From contig NC_081405.1 of NCBI RefSeq assembly GCF_030272615.1, positions 575,097,752 to 575,161,751 on the forward strand: a DNA stretch of 64,000 bases, read 5' to 3'. Position numbers and translations under genes: made by a program. Numbering within the stretch: the first letter of the stretch is position 1; the number at the start of each line of letters is the position of its first letter. Shown piece by piece: positions 1 through 10,999 of the stretch. The DNA is from Cryptomeria japonica (Eukaryota > Streptophyta > Pinopsida > Cupressales > Cupressaceae). The notes under the pieces are model-generated. The model saw only the letters and a program-made list of their open reading frames with translations, ran no database searches and was not told where the DNA came from.

Positions 1-906
1 ATGCAACTTACCAATCATTGATCGATATTCCTTCTCATCAACCAATGTGAAGTCATCTTCTTTTGACAATTTCCAACCAGCCACCATCGGTGTACCAACT
101 AGTTTGCTATCTTCTAGGCCAAAGGTCTTCAACACCTCTTTGACATATTTGGATTGAGTGATAAAGATTCCATCTTTCATCTGCTGGATCTGTAGTCCAA
201 TGAAGAACTTAATCTCCCCTATGAGTGACATTTCAAACTCTTTCTTCATCTCATCAACAAACTCATGACTCATCTTGTCATCTCCACCAAAGATAATGTC
301 ATCAACAAAAACCTCACAGATCAAGATCTGATCTCCTTCAGACTTCAAGTAGATATTGCTATCTTCACTTGTTCTTTCAAATACAATCTTCACAAGATGG
401 GAATGTAGGCGCACATACCATGCCCCAGGTGCTTGCTTTAGACCATATAAGGCTTTATGTAGCCTACATACCATGTCACTATCTTCAGATAGGGCAAACC
501 CATCTGGTTTCTCAATATACACCTATTCTTCAAGTACACCATTTAGGAATGGAGACTTTACATCCATTTGATATACTTTGAACCCTTTAAAAGCTACATA
601 TACAAGAAGCATACAACCTCCTTCCAATCTGGCTATAGGAGCAAAGGTTTCTCCATAGTCTTCTCCTTCTTCTTGAGCATATCCTTTGCACGCCAATTTG
701 GCTTTATTCCTAATCACTGTGCCATTCTCATTCAGCTTGTTTTTGAACACCAATTTGGTTCCAATGACATTTTTATGCTCCGGTCTGGGTACCAAGGACC
801 ATGTACCATTTTTCTCTATCTGGTCAAGTTCCTCTTCCATTGCCTTGATCCAGTCTTCATCTTTATGAGCCTCTTTGAATGATTTAGGCTCAAATTCAGA
901 GATCAT
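1..906 (-). pseudogene. Copia reverse transcriptase (partial, decayed)
   Basis: Minus-strand coding sequence for the Copia RT, running off the window at position 1. The N-terminal part (906-523) has the typical WIKAMEEELDQIEKNGTW start and the YQMDVKSPFLNG block. The catalytic block FVDDIIFGG is encoded at about 325-290, followed by EFEMSLIGEIKFFIGLQI, the usual conserved Copia sequence after the active site. The reading frame changes near 520, so the protein is broken between the first palm block and the FVDD block. The RNase H half lies outside the window. Family assignment is secure; function is lost. Confidence 0.92.
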
Positions 907-1308
907 ACATGAGTTTTCTCTGACCTTTCTTCTTGTGAGGATTCCTGCATCCTTATCTCCTATGATCTACTTAGGATCATGATTCAGTTTGACATACCGA
1001 GGAATGGTCTTGACTGGTTCTTCTTTCTTTTTTTCTTCATCCTCATCTTCATCAGTATCGGCATTCATCGGTTCAGGAACACTATTACTGGTACTTGCTT
1101 GACTGACAACTAGTTCCTAGAAGGTTGCAACCGGTTCATTTACAACTTGCTGACTGTCGGTTTCCTCAGTTTTCTTAGAGGATTCATTAACTCTTACATT
1201 AATACTTTCCATATTTCTCTGAGTCTTATTGTTGTAACACTTGAGAGCTTTACTCTTGGTGGAATATCCTAGGAATATTCCCTCATCACATTTAGCTTCA
1301 AATTTTCC

Positions 1309-1731
1309 CTAATGTTCACTCCTTTTGATGTAACATTTGCTACCAAATACCCTAAAGTAGCTAACCACAGGTGTCTTACCGGTCCAATACTCATAAGGAG
1401 TTTTGTCCTTACCTTTCTTGATGAGTACCCGATTCATTGTGTAGACTGCAGTGCTCACTGCTTCTCTCCAAAAGGTGTGAGCTACCTTTCCTTGAATCAA
1501 CATGGTTGTAGCTACTTCACCTACAGTTCGGTTATTCCTCTTTGGAAGGCCATTCTGCTGTGGAGTCTGGTGGGTAGATAGTTGCCTCTTGATGCCAAAT
1601 TCTTCACAATACTTGTTGAATTCACTGGAAGTGAATTCCCCTCCTTGATCAGTTCTGAGACATTTGATCCTTTTACCGCTTTCCTTCTCCACTAATGCTC
1701 TAAATGCCATCAGAATCTCTTCATCATTCAT
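1309..1731 (-). pseudogene. Copia integrase, C-terminal part of catalytic core
   Basis: About 140 codons of the Copia integrase (rve domain). Visible: the second catalytic Asp in CLRTDQGGEFTS, then the block around TPQQNG, and the downstream YEYWTGKTP and VFGSKCYIKR blocks. The third acidic residue normally lies just after QQNG in a V-x-E-R-K context; here the sequence is GLPKRNN, so the glutamate appears to be replaced by lysine. The first catalytic Asp and the HHCC zinc domain are missing because the ORF is joined directly to gag at about 1735. It is a deletion derivative and cannot be active. Confidence 0.9.
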
Positions 1732-2417
1732 TTCTCTGCTCTATCTAGGTTCACTACTAGTGCTAGCTTCTTTTCCTTTTCTAGATGGGAGGCTTTAAAT
1801 GCTGATTTAGTCTTTTGAACACTGCCATCAAAACTATTTAGCTCATAGGCTATCAACTTGGCTATGATGGAGTCCAAGTATACCTTAGTCTTGTCTATTG
1901 ATCTCAGCTCCTGAATAGCAGTAACCCTTATTGCATAGACTGGCAACAAGGATCTCAGGACTTTTCTTACCACAGTGGAATCTTCTATTTTACCACTTGC
2001 ACTCTTTATTTATCCAACAACTGTTTTGATTCTTATTCCATACTACTGAATGGCCTCACCTTCAACCATCTGCATATCTTCAAACTTTCCTCTCAGGATT
2101 TCTTCCTTATCCTGTTTTACATGTTCATCACCACCATAGATATTTTTAAGAGCATCCCATACCTCTTTGGGATTTACCTTGTCCTGAACATCAATAAACT
2201 CGATGTCAAATAGACTACTAATAAGGGCTTCCATGACTTGCCCATTTTCTTGTATCTCTCTCTTTTGATCATCAGTGAGAGTATCGGTAGGGACAACATA
2301 GACATTCTCAACATAACTGTAGTGTTGAGCACCCATGCTTCTAATGAATATCTTCATCCTATCTTTCCATATACCAAAATTTTCCTTGTTAAACTTTGGA
2401 TCTTCCCTCTTCATCAT
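1728..2417 (-). pseudogene. Copia gag (UBN2-type), truncated
   Basis: Gag capsid remnant. It begins at ATG 2417 (MMKREDPKFNKENFGIWKDR), the standard start of Copia gag, where the FxxxNFxxWKxRM block is diagnostic. A stop at about 2043 separates it from the second half (1973-1728), which still matches the LLPVYAIRVTAIQEL-type gag middle. The nucleocapsid zinc knuckle, protease and first half of integrase are absent: coding jumps from a lysine-rich gag segment straight into the integrase core. This is one internal deletion of what is normally well over 1 kb. Confidence 0.88.
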
Positions 2418-2464
2418 TTGACTAGGATCTTTACCTCAAGCGGTGAAGCTTACAACATAGAGGA

Positions 2465-2484
2465 CCTAGAGTGCTTTGATACCA
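2465..2484 (-). other. Primer binding site of copia 1
   Basis: The minus strand reads TGGTATCAAAGCACTCTAGG immediately inside the 5' LTR (two bases from its end). This resembles the widespread plant Copia PBS TGGTATCAGAGC, complementary to the 3' end of initiator tRNA-Met, with one difference in the first 12 bases. Confidence 0.8.
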
Positions 2485-2486
2485 AA

Positions 2487-4125
2487 TGATAACTCAATGA
2501 TGAATGAATAGTACCAAACTGGTACTGAGAGGGGGGGGTGAATCAGTATAGGCAAAATGCTATCCAAAACCAGTTTGTCAGCAAATACTCCAAGTGACTA
2601 GCTAGCAGTGACACTGGTTGAAACAGAGTGCAACCGATAAGACCCAAAACAACTAAAACAATCATAAGCCAGTTACTCACTAAGCTTTCCTTTTAGCTCA
2701 ATACTATAGTACCATTACACCCTCATGCATGAACAGGTAAACTATCATCAGATCTTCACAGTAGTTAGTTCAATATGTTTTATAGATAGGCATAAAACAC
2801 AAAACCATCATATGCTCAATAGGTAATAACAAAGCATCATAAGATAAAAGCATCACACATGACACACATATTTTTCATGTGGAAACCCATCTGGGAAAAA
2901 CCACGGTGGGGATGAATACCCATAGGTTGCTTTTTGTGTTCTTTATAAGTCCGCTCTGTTAGGAGCCTTGTCCAGTTAAAGACATTACAATAGGTTCTGC
3001 TAGGAGCCGATCCTGTTAGGGATCACCCAGTTAAGGGATGGCTATAATACCCGGTTAAGGGTTAAACCCGGTTAGGCTTACCTTGTTAGAGGATTTCAAG
3101 AACTCAATAGCTAAAGGATCTCCAGAGCTCTATAACTTCCTAGAACTCAATAACTTCGAGTTACCTTGTTAAAGGATTTGTATCAAGCCGGTTAAGGCTA
3201 CCCTGTTAAGGGCTTTCACAACTGTTGAAGTGGTAAAAGATCAATAGGAATTACAATGATTTGGTAACAACACTCAATGCTAATGCAGATCCGTTTTGGC
3301 TCCTCTTCACTTTCTACACATTCACTTTGCAGGTATCTCTTCTCTCCTTTGGTCTGGCAAGAATCATGTATCACTTTCTTTGGGTACACACATACAACTT
3401 CTGCCAACAACTTTAGAAAGGAACACAACATCAACCTTATAGGAAACAAATAGGTCGGTAGCAAAAACCTAAACCCTAAACCTATTGGGTTAAGCAATTC
3501 AGAATGGTTCAATCCTGACCATTGAATCATACTGCATAAAATGCAACAATCTTGACTCGATCTCAAGACATTCTCCATCGTTCATTACCCACCAATTTCA
3601 TGGTGGCTGATAACCCATCACACGTTATCATTGTTTGACAAACTTCGCACATTCCCATGGTGGATAGGGATAGTCTTCTTCATGCAAGATCCTTCACACG
3701 CATAGGGCTTACATGGCGACACGATCTATTCTCTGTTATACTGCTAACTCATCAGACAAAGATCACCAATTGAGCCACATAGGCTTGAGGTACTCCAATT
3801 GGAAATCCTGAAGTGGAAACTACCTACCAACTGGTAGTCATACAATGCTTCCATGTGCCAGTTCCCATAACTACATGTCGGTTCACCTTGAGCAAATATA
3901 CCGCTTCACTTTGGCATGTATACCGATTCACACATCTGCCAGTTCTCTCTTCTCACATATCACATATGTCGGTTCACTTCATATCACATATTGACATCAA
4001 TGAAAATATACAATATCATTATGTCTTCATACTGGTTCACATAATGCCAACACTTGTTGTGCTGTATTGGTGCTCGATGACTCTAGCAGTTTGACTTGGT
4101 GTCTTTCTAGTGTGGGTACCCAACA
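2487..4125 (-). repeat. 5' LTR of copia 1 (1,639 bp)
   Basis: Bounded by TG...CA ends on the minus strand (TGTTGGGTACCC at 4125, GTTATCA at 2487) and abutted by the PBS. Inside are an 8-base G run (2531-2538) near the 3' end followed by GTGAATCAG, a block at 2875-2925 shared with the other Copia LTRs here, and a run of degenerate GGTTAAGG/TGTTAGGG repeats at 2945-3210. Short ORFs inside (for example 3216-3578 and 3813-4094) have no recognisable domain and are taken as chance. Confidence 0.85.
2940..3215. repeat. Degenerate GTTAAGG-type tandem repeats inside the LTR
   Basis: About a dozen imperfect copies of a motif of the form (C/T)(C/G)GTTA(A/G)GG(G/A) with variable spacers occur in the leader part of the LTR, for example CCCGGTTAAGGGTTAAACCC near 3050 and GCCGGTTAAGGCTACC near 3190. 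The direction is consistent. There is no coding potential. Confidence 0.6.
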
Positions 4126-5424
4126 ACTCACCACCCTTAAGGAGCACATATTTTACTTGAAGATGCTTATTCATGTTAATTTATTTTTCTTAAATTGAGG
4201 CATCCTTTTTCAAAATTGTATTTTACAAATGTATGATGATTTTCTAAATCCAAATATAAACAAAAGCCTCTTTTTGTAAAATTCATTTTGGACAAGGTAT
4301 TTTATAGTTGTTTTACAACTTCATACTCAATTTTGTTGATTGAAGTTTAAATATTGGTTCCGCGCAATATCATTTTTGTAGGTCTCTTTATGATGTGATA
4401 AGTGTATCATTGATTCCATAATGGATTATGCAAGACATCCTTGTGTTATTACTTTAACTAAATATAACTACTAGTAATTGGCAAAAGTTATAATCGCACA
4501 TGATAGATGGCTTAATCTCTTGCTTCATCTTTATGGACTCATTCCTAAACATATCATAAGATTTATTGGTTATAGCAGTAGTTAAAAAAATCCTACATAT
4601 CAACCCCAAGTTTAAAGGTATTAAATGCCCACACATAGTTTGAAGCATTATTTAGAAAAAATTAGGATATCCTCATGTTCCCCCATTCCTATATGGTTGT
4701 ACATTATATTTACTTCTTCCCCTTGATTATGTTGATAATATTTTCTTTGATGGTTGTACCCTATATGACTTTGAATAATAAGTAGTAGTTTACATGTATG
4801 ATGATCTAGAGGCTCCTCCTATAGCTCCAACTTCTTGAATTGATATCACACATTCAATTTTTATTGGTGAGTCCAATAAGTTATTGCAACAAGTATTTAT
4901 GCATCTTCCTGATTGGGATTCATACTTTCTATATTGGTTCATTATTCATGGAGGCTCACATTTCATATTTGGGAGACATATTTGATGGTTTATCTCTCCT
5001 ATTTGATGATAGTTGTGCCGCTAGTCTTGTCACTTCATCTTTAAATTTTTAGCTTATTCAAAATTAGTTTCTATTGGTTCTTTAGTTGTCACCTTGTAGT
5101 GTGATTGGGTGTGCACTTGATTGGCTTTTGGTATCTTCATAATCAAAGCTCTTGATGACATATGAGTATATTTTGGGGACATAATCTCTAAGCATTTGGA
5201 TTTTTCTTCTGACAAATTTTCATCTAGAATGGGAAGCATTCCTACATTTGTACTTGGTTTATCTTCTCCTGTAGGGAGAAATTTTCTTTGTATGTACTGG
5301 ACTATGTTTTCTTTCAAGAAAAGGCCATTTTTCCAACATGTTATCCATTATAAGGGGCCACGTATTATCCTTCCTTCCTTTGGGAGAAAAATTCATTGTA
5401 TATACATGATGTATGTAGAACTTG
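4126..5424. other. Inter-element DNA, no supported gene
   Basis: About 1.3 kb of AT-rich sequence between the LTR of copia 1 and the LTR of copia 2. The small ORFs here (4840-5052 plus, 5054-5317 minus) show no domain I recognise. It is probably older, decayed repeat. Confidence 0.6.
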
Positions 5425-6608
5425 TGTTGGAAATATATATGAATTGATTATGTATTGTCATTGATGTCAACACTATTCCAGTTGGTTGCTGACCTGCTCT
5501 AATTGGACATGGTTCTGGTAGAGGGTATCAGAGATTCTGCGCCAATATTTTTAGATTGTTGGATTCAGTTTTGGAAGGATATTCATGATGATTATATGTA
5601 TGTCATATTCAGTTGGTCCATGATTCGGTTCTTTGGAAGCTATTGATTATGCTCTATACTATCACTTGATGTTCTTGGTCCCAGTTGGTGATATTTGATA
5701 AAATGGTTAAGTAGTTTTGATGTGGCTTATAGAAATAGTTATTTACATGAAAAAGGTGTTTTTAATTGTATCCCAATTGTTTGGTGGCTTCGCATTGGCT
5801 AGCATGAAGATTTGGTGATCCTATTTAGGTCCGGTAGGATATTACGTGTTATTGACACTAAGGGCTTTTCCAAGCTGGTGTTACATGTTGCGATTGATCT
5901 TGGTAGGATTTCTAGAGGATATAATTCTTTGGGAATTTTAATTTGGTCCATGCTATGTAATATAAATTATAATATTGGTTCGCTGGTCAATCTTTGTATC
6001 ATGTAATGTAATTTTTGAGTTGAGGATTGAGGGTTTAGCTGACCTTGTTATGAAGGTTGATGATTTGTATATATAGGAGATATGCTTATCTAATTTTGAG
6101 TCATTATTATGTTTGCATTATCAGAAAGAGGTAAACGTGAGAACAATTATATATCATTCAATGAATTGTAGTGGAGAGTTTAGTGTTGCAAGCAGGACAA
6201 CTATTCTTAACCGGAACTATAACCAAGAATTAGGAGATGCTACTTCCATAGTTCATTTCCTCTGGATTGTAGTCCGATTATTATCAAAATCTATGAGACT
6301 TCCCTTTTGTGTTGAAGAGTGTCCTCTAAGCGGTTGACCTTATTGCAAGTGCAATCCCCATTGTAATATTTCACATATTGCTGCAGAAGTATTATCTCAT
6401 TGTGGGTAGGGTTTCTCACCGTGGTGTTTCCCTTCACCGAGTTTTCCATGGTAGAATATCAGTGTTGTGTGTTGTGTTCTCTCATGCTTTATATTTCACT
6501 ATCCTATTTTCATTTTTCTCTCGTAGAAGGTTTTCAGTCTACATTAATTGTTTAATTTGTGGAAAATTGATTCACCACCTTCTCATGTTTCCTCCATTTT
6601 TTCTAACA
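5425..6608 (+). repeat. 5' LTR of copia 2
   Basis: Starts TGTTGGAAATATATATG and ends TTTTTCTAACA next to a PBS-like site. It contains a TATA box (6068-6075) and the widely shared block GTGGGTAGGGTTTCTCACC...GTTTCCC (about 6398-6450). That block is the plus-strand version of the conserved segment seen in the minus-strand Copia LTRs of this window. Exact ends are inferred from the TG/CA rule and the PBS. Confidence 0.82.
6068..6075 (+). promoter_or_regulatory. TATA box in copia 2 LTR
   Basis: TATATATA followed by GGAGATATG lies in the second half of the LTR, about 540 bp before its end, where the Copia U3/R promoter would be expected. Inferred from sequence and position only. Confidence 0.45.
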
Positions 6609-6609
6609 T

Positions 6610-6627
6610 TTAGTATTAGAGCAAGGT
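6610..6627 (+). other. Primer binding site of copia 2
   Basis: TTAGTATTAGAGCAAGG directly follows the LTR end and resembles the tRNA-Met type PBS (TGGTATCAGAGC) with several substitutions. Confidence 0.6.
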
Positions 6628-6689
6628 CCTCTCTGTAGAATCCTAACCACTTGAGGGGATTCGATAGCATCAAGTTCTTCATCTAATTT

Positions 6690-7230
6690 CTACCAGAAGG
6701 AGAGTCCCAGATTTGATGGTACAAATTAAAAATTATGGAAGGACCAAATAAAGATTCATCTGATATGTCTTGGATATGAGATATGGGAGTTAATGTAAAA
6801 AGATTATACACTTGATTATCCTAATTATCTAACTTTGGAACTTGCTAATGAGAAGAAGAATTATGATAATGATGTTAGAGAAAAAGAAGAATTGTTAAGT
6901 GCCCTATCAAATAAAAAATTGTTGAATGTCATAGAGCTACAAAATGGAAAGCAGATCTAGTTGAAGCTTGAAACTCTATATGAAGGAAACCAAGCAGTAA
7001 AGATTATAAAACTTGAAGGTCACAGGGTGAGATATGAAAATTGAAAGATGGAAGAAGATGAAAAGGTAATTTGTTTCATGGATAGAGTGAATGAGATTAT
7101 CATGGGAATGAAATGGTGCAGTAGAACAATTGATGTGGATGAGATCATTTTAAAAATTCTAAGACTTTTACCTCTGACATACAAAATCAAAGATACTCTT
7201 GACAATGTCAAATACCAAGATTATCAATAG
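6690..7230 (+). pseudogene. Copia gag (UBN2-type), decayed
   Basis: Six-frame reading shows the Copia gag start region (SPRFDGTN, KLWKDQIKIHL, GYEIWELM) around 6705-6795, then ENDV/EKEELLSALSN and the C-terminal part IIMGMKWCSRTIDVDEIILKILRLLP (7095-7170 region). In-frame stops fall at about 6730, 6797 and 6960. The end of the capsid is followed at once by the GAG-pre-integrase domain, so the zinc knuckle and protease were lost. Confidence 0.8.
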
Positions 7231-7246
7231 ATCTGGATTGGAAATT

Positions 7247-8123
7247 TCATCCAAAACTCAAACCAAAGGAAATATTTTTCATTTGAAGTCCAGTGAGAAA
7301 ACTTGCTTGATTGCTCATATTGATGAAAGTTGTTTATGGCATAAAAGGATGTCTCATGTGAATTTTGATTGCATAGTAAAGATTAGTTCAACCAAGGCTG
7401 TCAGATATTTTCCCAAGATCATCAAGCCTCATAATCCGGTATGTAGAGAATGTCAAATGGGTAAGCAAGTTAGAACTTCTTTCAAAAGTATACACGACAG
7501 ATCTAATAAAATTCTTAATCTTATTCATACTGATCTATGTGGCCTAGCTAGGACTAAGATATTTCAAGGAGATAGATAATTTATGTTTCTTATTGATGAT
7601 TACTCTAGAATAATGTGGATTGCATTTTTGAAAGAAAAATCATAAGCACTTGACAAATTCAAAATATTCAAAGATATGGTTCAGACGGAAATAGGATTGA
7701 AGATAAAATGCCTAAGATCAGATCAAGGTGGTGAATTTACATCTGATGAATTCAACATTTTTTGTGAGAAATATGGAATCAGAAGACAATTATCTACACC
7801 TAGAACTCCACAACAGAATGGAATAGTGGAGAAAAGAACAAAACTATCTTAGATGTTGCAAGGACAATGATGATGGAAGCCAAATTGCCCGATATTTATT
7901 GGAGAGAAGCTACCAATACTACATTCTACACTTTTAATAGAATATTCATAAAAGGTGATACCAGTAAGATTCCTTATAAATTAGGGTTTGGTCATTTCAA
8001 AAAAATTAGAAGTAAATTCTATATCAGAAGATATGATGGAATAGGGAAATTTGGTCCTAGATGTGATGAAGGAATATTCTTGGGTTATTCTACTAAGAGA
8101 AAAGCATATAGAAATAAGAAATA
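7247..8123 (+). pseudogene. Copia GAG-pre-integrase and integrase, decayed
   Basis: The segment from about 7250 encodes SGLEISSKTQTKG followed by the GAG-pre-integrase/HHCC block (WHKRMSHVNFDCI ... CRECQMGKQ). The integrase core then follows: first Asp in NLIHTDLCGLA (about 7520), second Asp in CLRSDQGGEFTSDEFN (about 7715) and the TPQQNGIVEK block with the third acidic residue (about 7810). A stop at 7577, another near 7645 and a frameshift near 7840 interrupt it. The final portion (7867-8123) has FYTFNRIFIKG, KFYIRRYDG and CDEGIFLGYSTKRKAYR. All three catalytic positions are legible, but the frame is broken. Confidence 0.9.
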
Positions 8124-9195
8124 ATGCAACCAAAAATATAAGAACCATAACACCATAGATTTATAAGTGGAAAACCTAAAAGAGTAAAAACCACAGTGAG
8201 ATTGGAGACCCACAATATCTATCCACTAATAAGATGAATAAATATTATAATAAGGTGCCTGAACATGCAGGAAGGCCAACAACTTTGAGCACACTACTCA
8301 TCACAAAAGGAGTCTTAATAAATACAGAAAACATCTGACAACAATCTGGAATGAATAATTAATTGCAAGTATAGCATCTCCCATGCTTGAGTAGAGTTTT
8401 GGTTAAGATCAATATTGGATGCCTTAAACCTCTTCCACAAACACAACTTGATCACCTATGATTGAGAAAATCCTCTGCATGAATGATTACAACATTATTT
8501 GCATAATCCCATACCATACATGATCTCCTATGATCCACAAAGAGATCTTACATCATATTTATACCAACTTGAGACCTAAACAATTTGGTCGGCCTCCTCA
8601 AAGATAACACAATAAATTCATGACTTAAACCTGCAATCTAGTGATCAACCAAGTAAACATAGGTCAAAAAAGATATAAACTAATCCTTAAATCTTTCTAG
8701 TAATGCATCGGGAACATCCTCCAACACGTTACAGAAACCGATCCATAACCTAGATAGTACCGGACCCAAAATAGGTCGCCAAAAGACAAATGAAACACCA
8801 CAAACAACTGGAACATGAACATGATAAACATCAGCATCCTGAATCCCTACTACAATGCATACCAACACCACTTATGCATAATATCAAAAGATCTTCAACA
8901 AAGCTTTGCCAGTGAAACCCTCACCAATAACCAAAAGGCTTACTAGAACAAGTGATAGGCTCGGGATCATCAAATCCTGAACCAAATGAAGGTGATACAA
9001 CCAAGAACACATGAATAACCAATCCAAACTAATTCCAAAGACCAAATCATACCGATTTAATATGATCTAACCAACCAGAAACCAATTATCCTACTGGGAC
9101 CAATAAGATACCGGTAAATAGCCAAAGCAGCTAGTGTTGACATCAATGAAAAAACATCAATGCGACACATAATCAATCCCTCCAAATTTCCAACA
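8124..9195 (-). repeat. 3' LTR of element E (outer end missing)
   Basis: The inner end is sharp: CCAACA at 9190-9195 followed by the PPT complement, i.e. TGTTGG on the minus strand. The outer end is missing: sequence from 8124 aligns with about 20360 in the other LTR, so about 130 bp were lost where it meets copia 2. It contains the shared LTR core block at about 8166-8215. Confidence 0.8.
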
Positions 9196-9218
9196 ATCTC
9201 CCCCTTTGGCATTGATGG
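9196..9218 (-). other. Polypurine tract of element E
   Basis: The minus strand reads CCATCAATGCCAAAGGGGG then AGAT directly before the LTR start TGTTGG. A purine-rich AAAGGGGGAGAT at this place is the standard second-strand primer of plant Copia elements. Confidence 0.8.
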
Positions 9219-9800
9219 AAACACTATATGTGAAAACATCCAAGTGCTAAGAAATGTCAAACAAATCTCCCAAAAAATGATATGACAATGAGGATCTCAA
9301 AGATATCTCCTTCAGAACCAAACTCCCCCAATGAGATACAACCAATCTGAAAATTTGTTTCTCCTCCTTATGCCAATAATCTCCCCCTTAGACTAATATC
9401 TCTATTAAGCTCTATATTACACATAAATATCTCTCCCCCTAATGTACATAACTCCTTATGTTTTTCACATGAATATCTCCCCCCCATTGAAATCAATGCT
9501 AGAAATATGACATAACCATCAAAGCAAAATCATAAACCACTAAATCACAATACTAACTACTCCCCCTAAGTAGTGGCATCACCACATCAATCCAGAATGA
9601 ATCATAGCTCTGATAATGCACACCACACTTATGCCAAATAGAATCACTCAAGTCTCTATCGAAGGGGCAGAAAACCTCAACCTATCTCTCAAATGCTCAA
9701 ATGATTCCTCAAACCAGTCTGGTTTCATTTGCTTCCGCCTACTCCTTCAAAAAGTTTTACTTGATAGAAATACCAGATTCTTTGATATGTCAATAGCAGA
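9219..9800 (-). other. 3' untranslated region of element E
   Basis: Between the PPT and the last RNase H remnants lies about 580 bp with several CTCCCCC/TCCCCCT runs (9365-9570), i.e. purine-rich on the element strand. No coding sequence recognised; the 9616-9813 plus-strand ORF is a shadow. Confidence 0.5.
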
Positions 9801-10870
9801 TTTCTTACAATGAATAACTACCAGTACATTACAATCAAGCTATATATCCTTCAACATATGATCTATCCATAGAGCTTGTGTATAGTTAGTAGTAGCAACA
9901 ACATACTCTGCTACAATAGTAGATAAAGAAGTACATGACTACTTCTGCTGATGCACGAAACAAGTTTATTTCCAAGAAAGAAAGCTTCACCAGATGAGCC
10001 TATGTGGTTACCTATATCTCTAGTCCAATCTGCATCTGAATATGCTCAAAGTGTAAAATCATCATAAAACAAAAACCATATCAGATAATCCTTGAAAATA
10101 TTTGAAAATCCTAGCTACCGAAGCAAGGATTCAACATAATCAATTCCTTCCTTCTGAGAATATCTATTGCAAACCAATCAAACCTAGTTCCAATAACATC
10201 CAAGTCTATGTGTTGTCCTTTTCTATCTGATCTAATTCTTCTTCCATAAATTTCATCCAACATTCATCTTTACAAGCTTCAATAACTGAATGCCAGTACA
10301 ATTAAAGAAATTAAGCATACCTCATCAACTTCCAACCTTCTTTTATAATTATCCTATCTTCTGAATGATTCAGCCTTACATACCTAGGAATCTTCTGATT
10401 CTCTTTTCCTATTCCTTGATCTTAAGTTACTATAGAATTTTATGATACTGCCAGAGTAATTGGTTCGGCATTATATTCTTATAATGGCATTACTGGTTCA
10501 GTTAAGACCATTTCCATTGCAAGTTCTTCCTCATAAGTTCTGATTTGACTTTCGTTATGCCCATCCACATTGACATTAATTCTCTCCACAATTCTTTGCA
10601 ATCTCTTGTTATAAAATCTATATGATTTTCTTATATTAGAGTAACCAAGAAATATTCCTTCATCACATCTAGGATCAAACTTCCCATAAAATCACCTCTC
10701 TTGATATAACATTTACTACAAAAGACTCTAAAATACTAAGCTGTAGATGTATGACCAAACCATAACTCATAAAGTGACTTACCAGTAAACCAAACTAGAT
10801 CCAAGATCCAAGATCCAATAAATCTTTGTTGGTTAACCTTCAAACTAAGTTCCAAAGATCTCAAACAGGC
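9800..10870 (-). pseudogene. Decayed pol of element E (integrase C-end, RT start, RNase H)
   Basis: Short Copia blocks remain on the minus strand: FDPRCDEGIFLGYSN and YNKRLQRIVE (integrase C-terminus to linker, 10690-10600), VIEACKDECWMKFMEEELD (start of RT, about 10290-10250), and RNase H pieces resembling ADW...GSSGEAFFLGNK (about 10040-9960) and VVATTNYTQALWID (about 9910-9850). Most of RT, including the catalytic block, is deleted between about 10250 and 10130. Many stops and shifts. Confidence 0.75.
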
Positions 10871-10994
10871 TTATAGAACACTACTAGGGGAAATGCAAGA
10901 TTTGTCATTAATTTGCCTCCTCCTAAGGTGAATTCCTTAATTACTAGATGAATTTACTATTAGTGCAGGAACATTCTGCTATGTCAATTGAGTA

Positions 10995-10999
10995 ACCGG
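10995..10999. repeat. Target site duplication of element A, left copy
   Basis: ACCGG precedes the left LTR of A; its partner ACTGG follows the right LTR at 17680-17684. The single difference is a C-to-T change in a CpG, as expected from decay of methylated cytosine. Confidence 0.8.

Larger units (their letters stand above)
1..4125 (-). mobile_element. Ty1/copia LTR retrotransposon 1 (3' part outside window)
   Basis: A minus-strand Copia element is cut by the left window edge inside its reverse transcriptase. Read from right to left it has a 5' LTR, a tRNA-Met-type primer binding site, gag, a partial integrase and reverse transcriptase, which is the Copia order (integrase before RT). The LTR begins TGTTGGGTACCC and ends GTTATCA on the minus strand. 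The five bases beyond its outer end are ACTCA (4126-4130), one half of a possible target duplication; the other half is not visible. Stops, a frameshift and a large internal deletion at about 1735 show it is inactive. Confidence 0.9.
5425..8123 (+). mobile_element. Ty1/copia LTR retrotransposon 2 (3'-truncated)
   Basis: Plus-strand element with a complete 5' LTR (5425-6608), a PBS, gag, GAG-pre-integrase and integrase. The sequence stops being element-like at about 8123, within the linker after integrase (the block normally reading GYSTK..AYR.YN), and is followed directly by the LTR of another element in the opposite orientation. RT, RNase H and the 3' LTR are missing. The gag nucleocapsid and protease are also deleted at about 7230-7247. 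Confidence 0.88.

Noticed and set aside
3216-3578. 120-codon minus-strand ORF
   Set aside because: It lies inside the copia 1 LTR, has no domain and overlaps LTR repeats; a chance ORF.
5054-5317. 87-codon minus-strand ORF (MKENIVQYIQRKF...)
   Set aside because: Looks protein-like, but no family is recognised and the frame closes on both sides in decayed DNA. Not supported as a gene.
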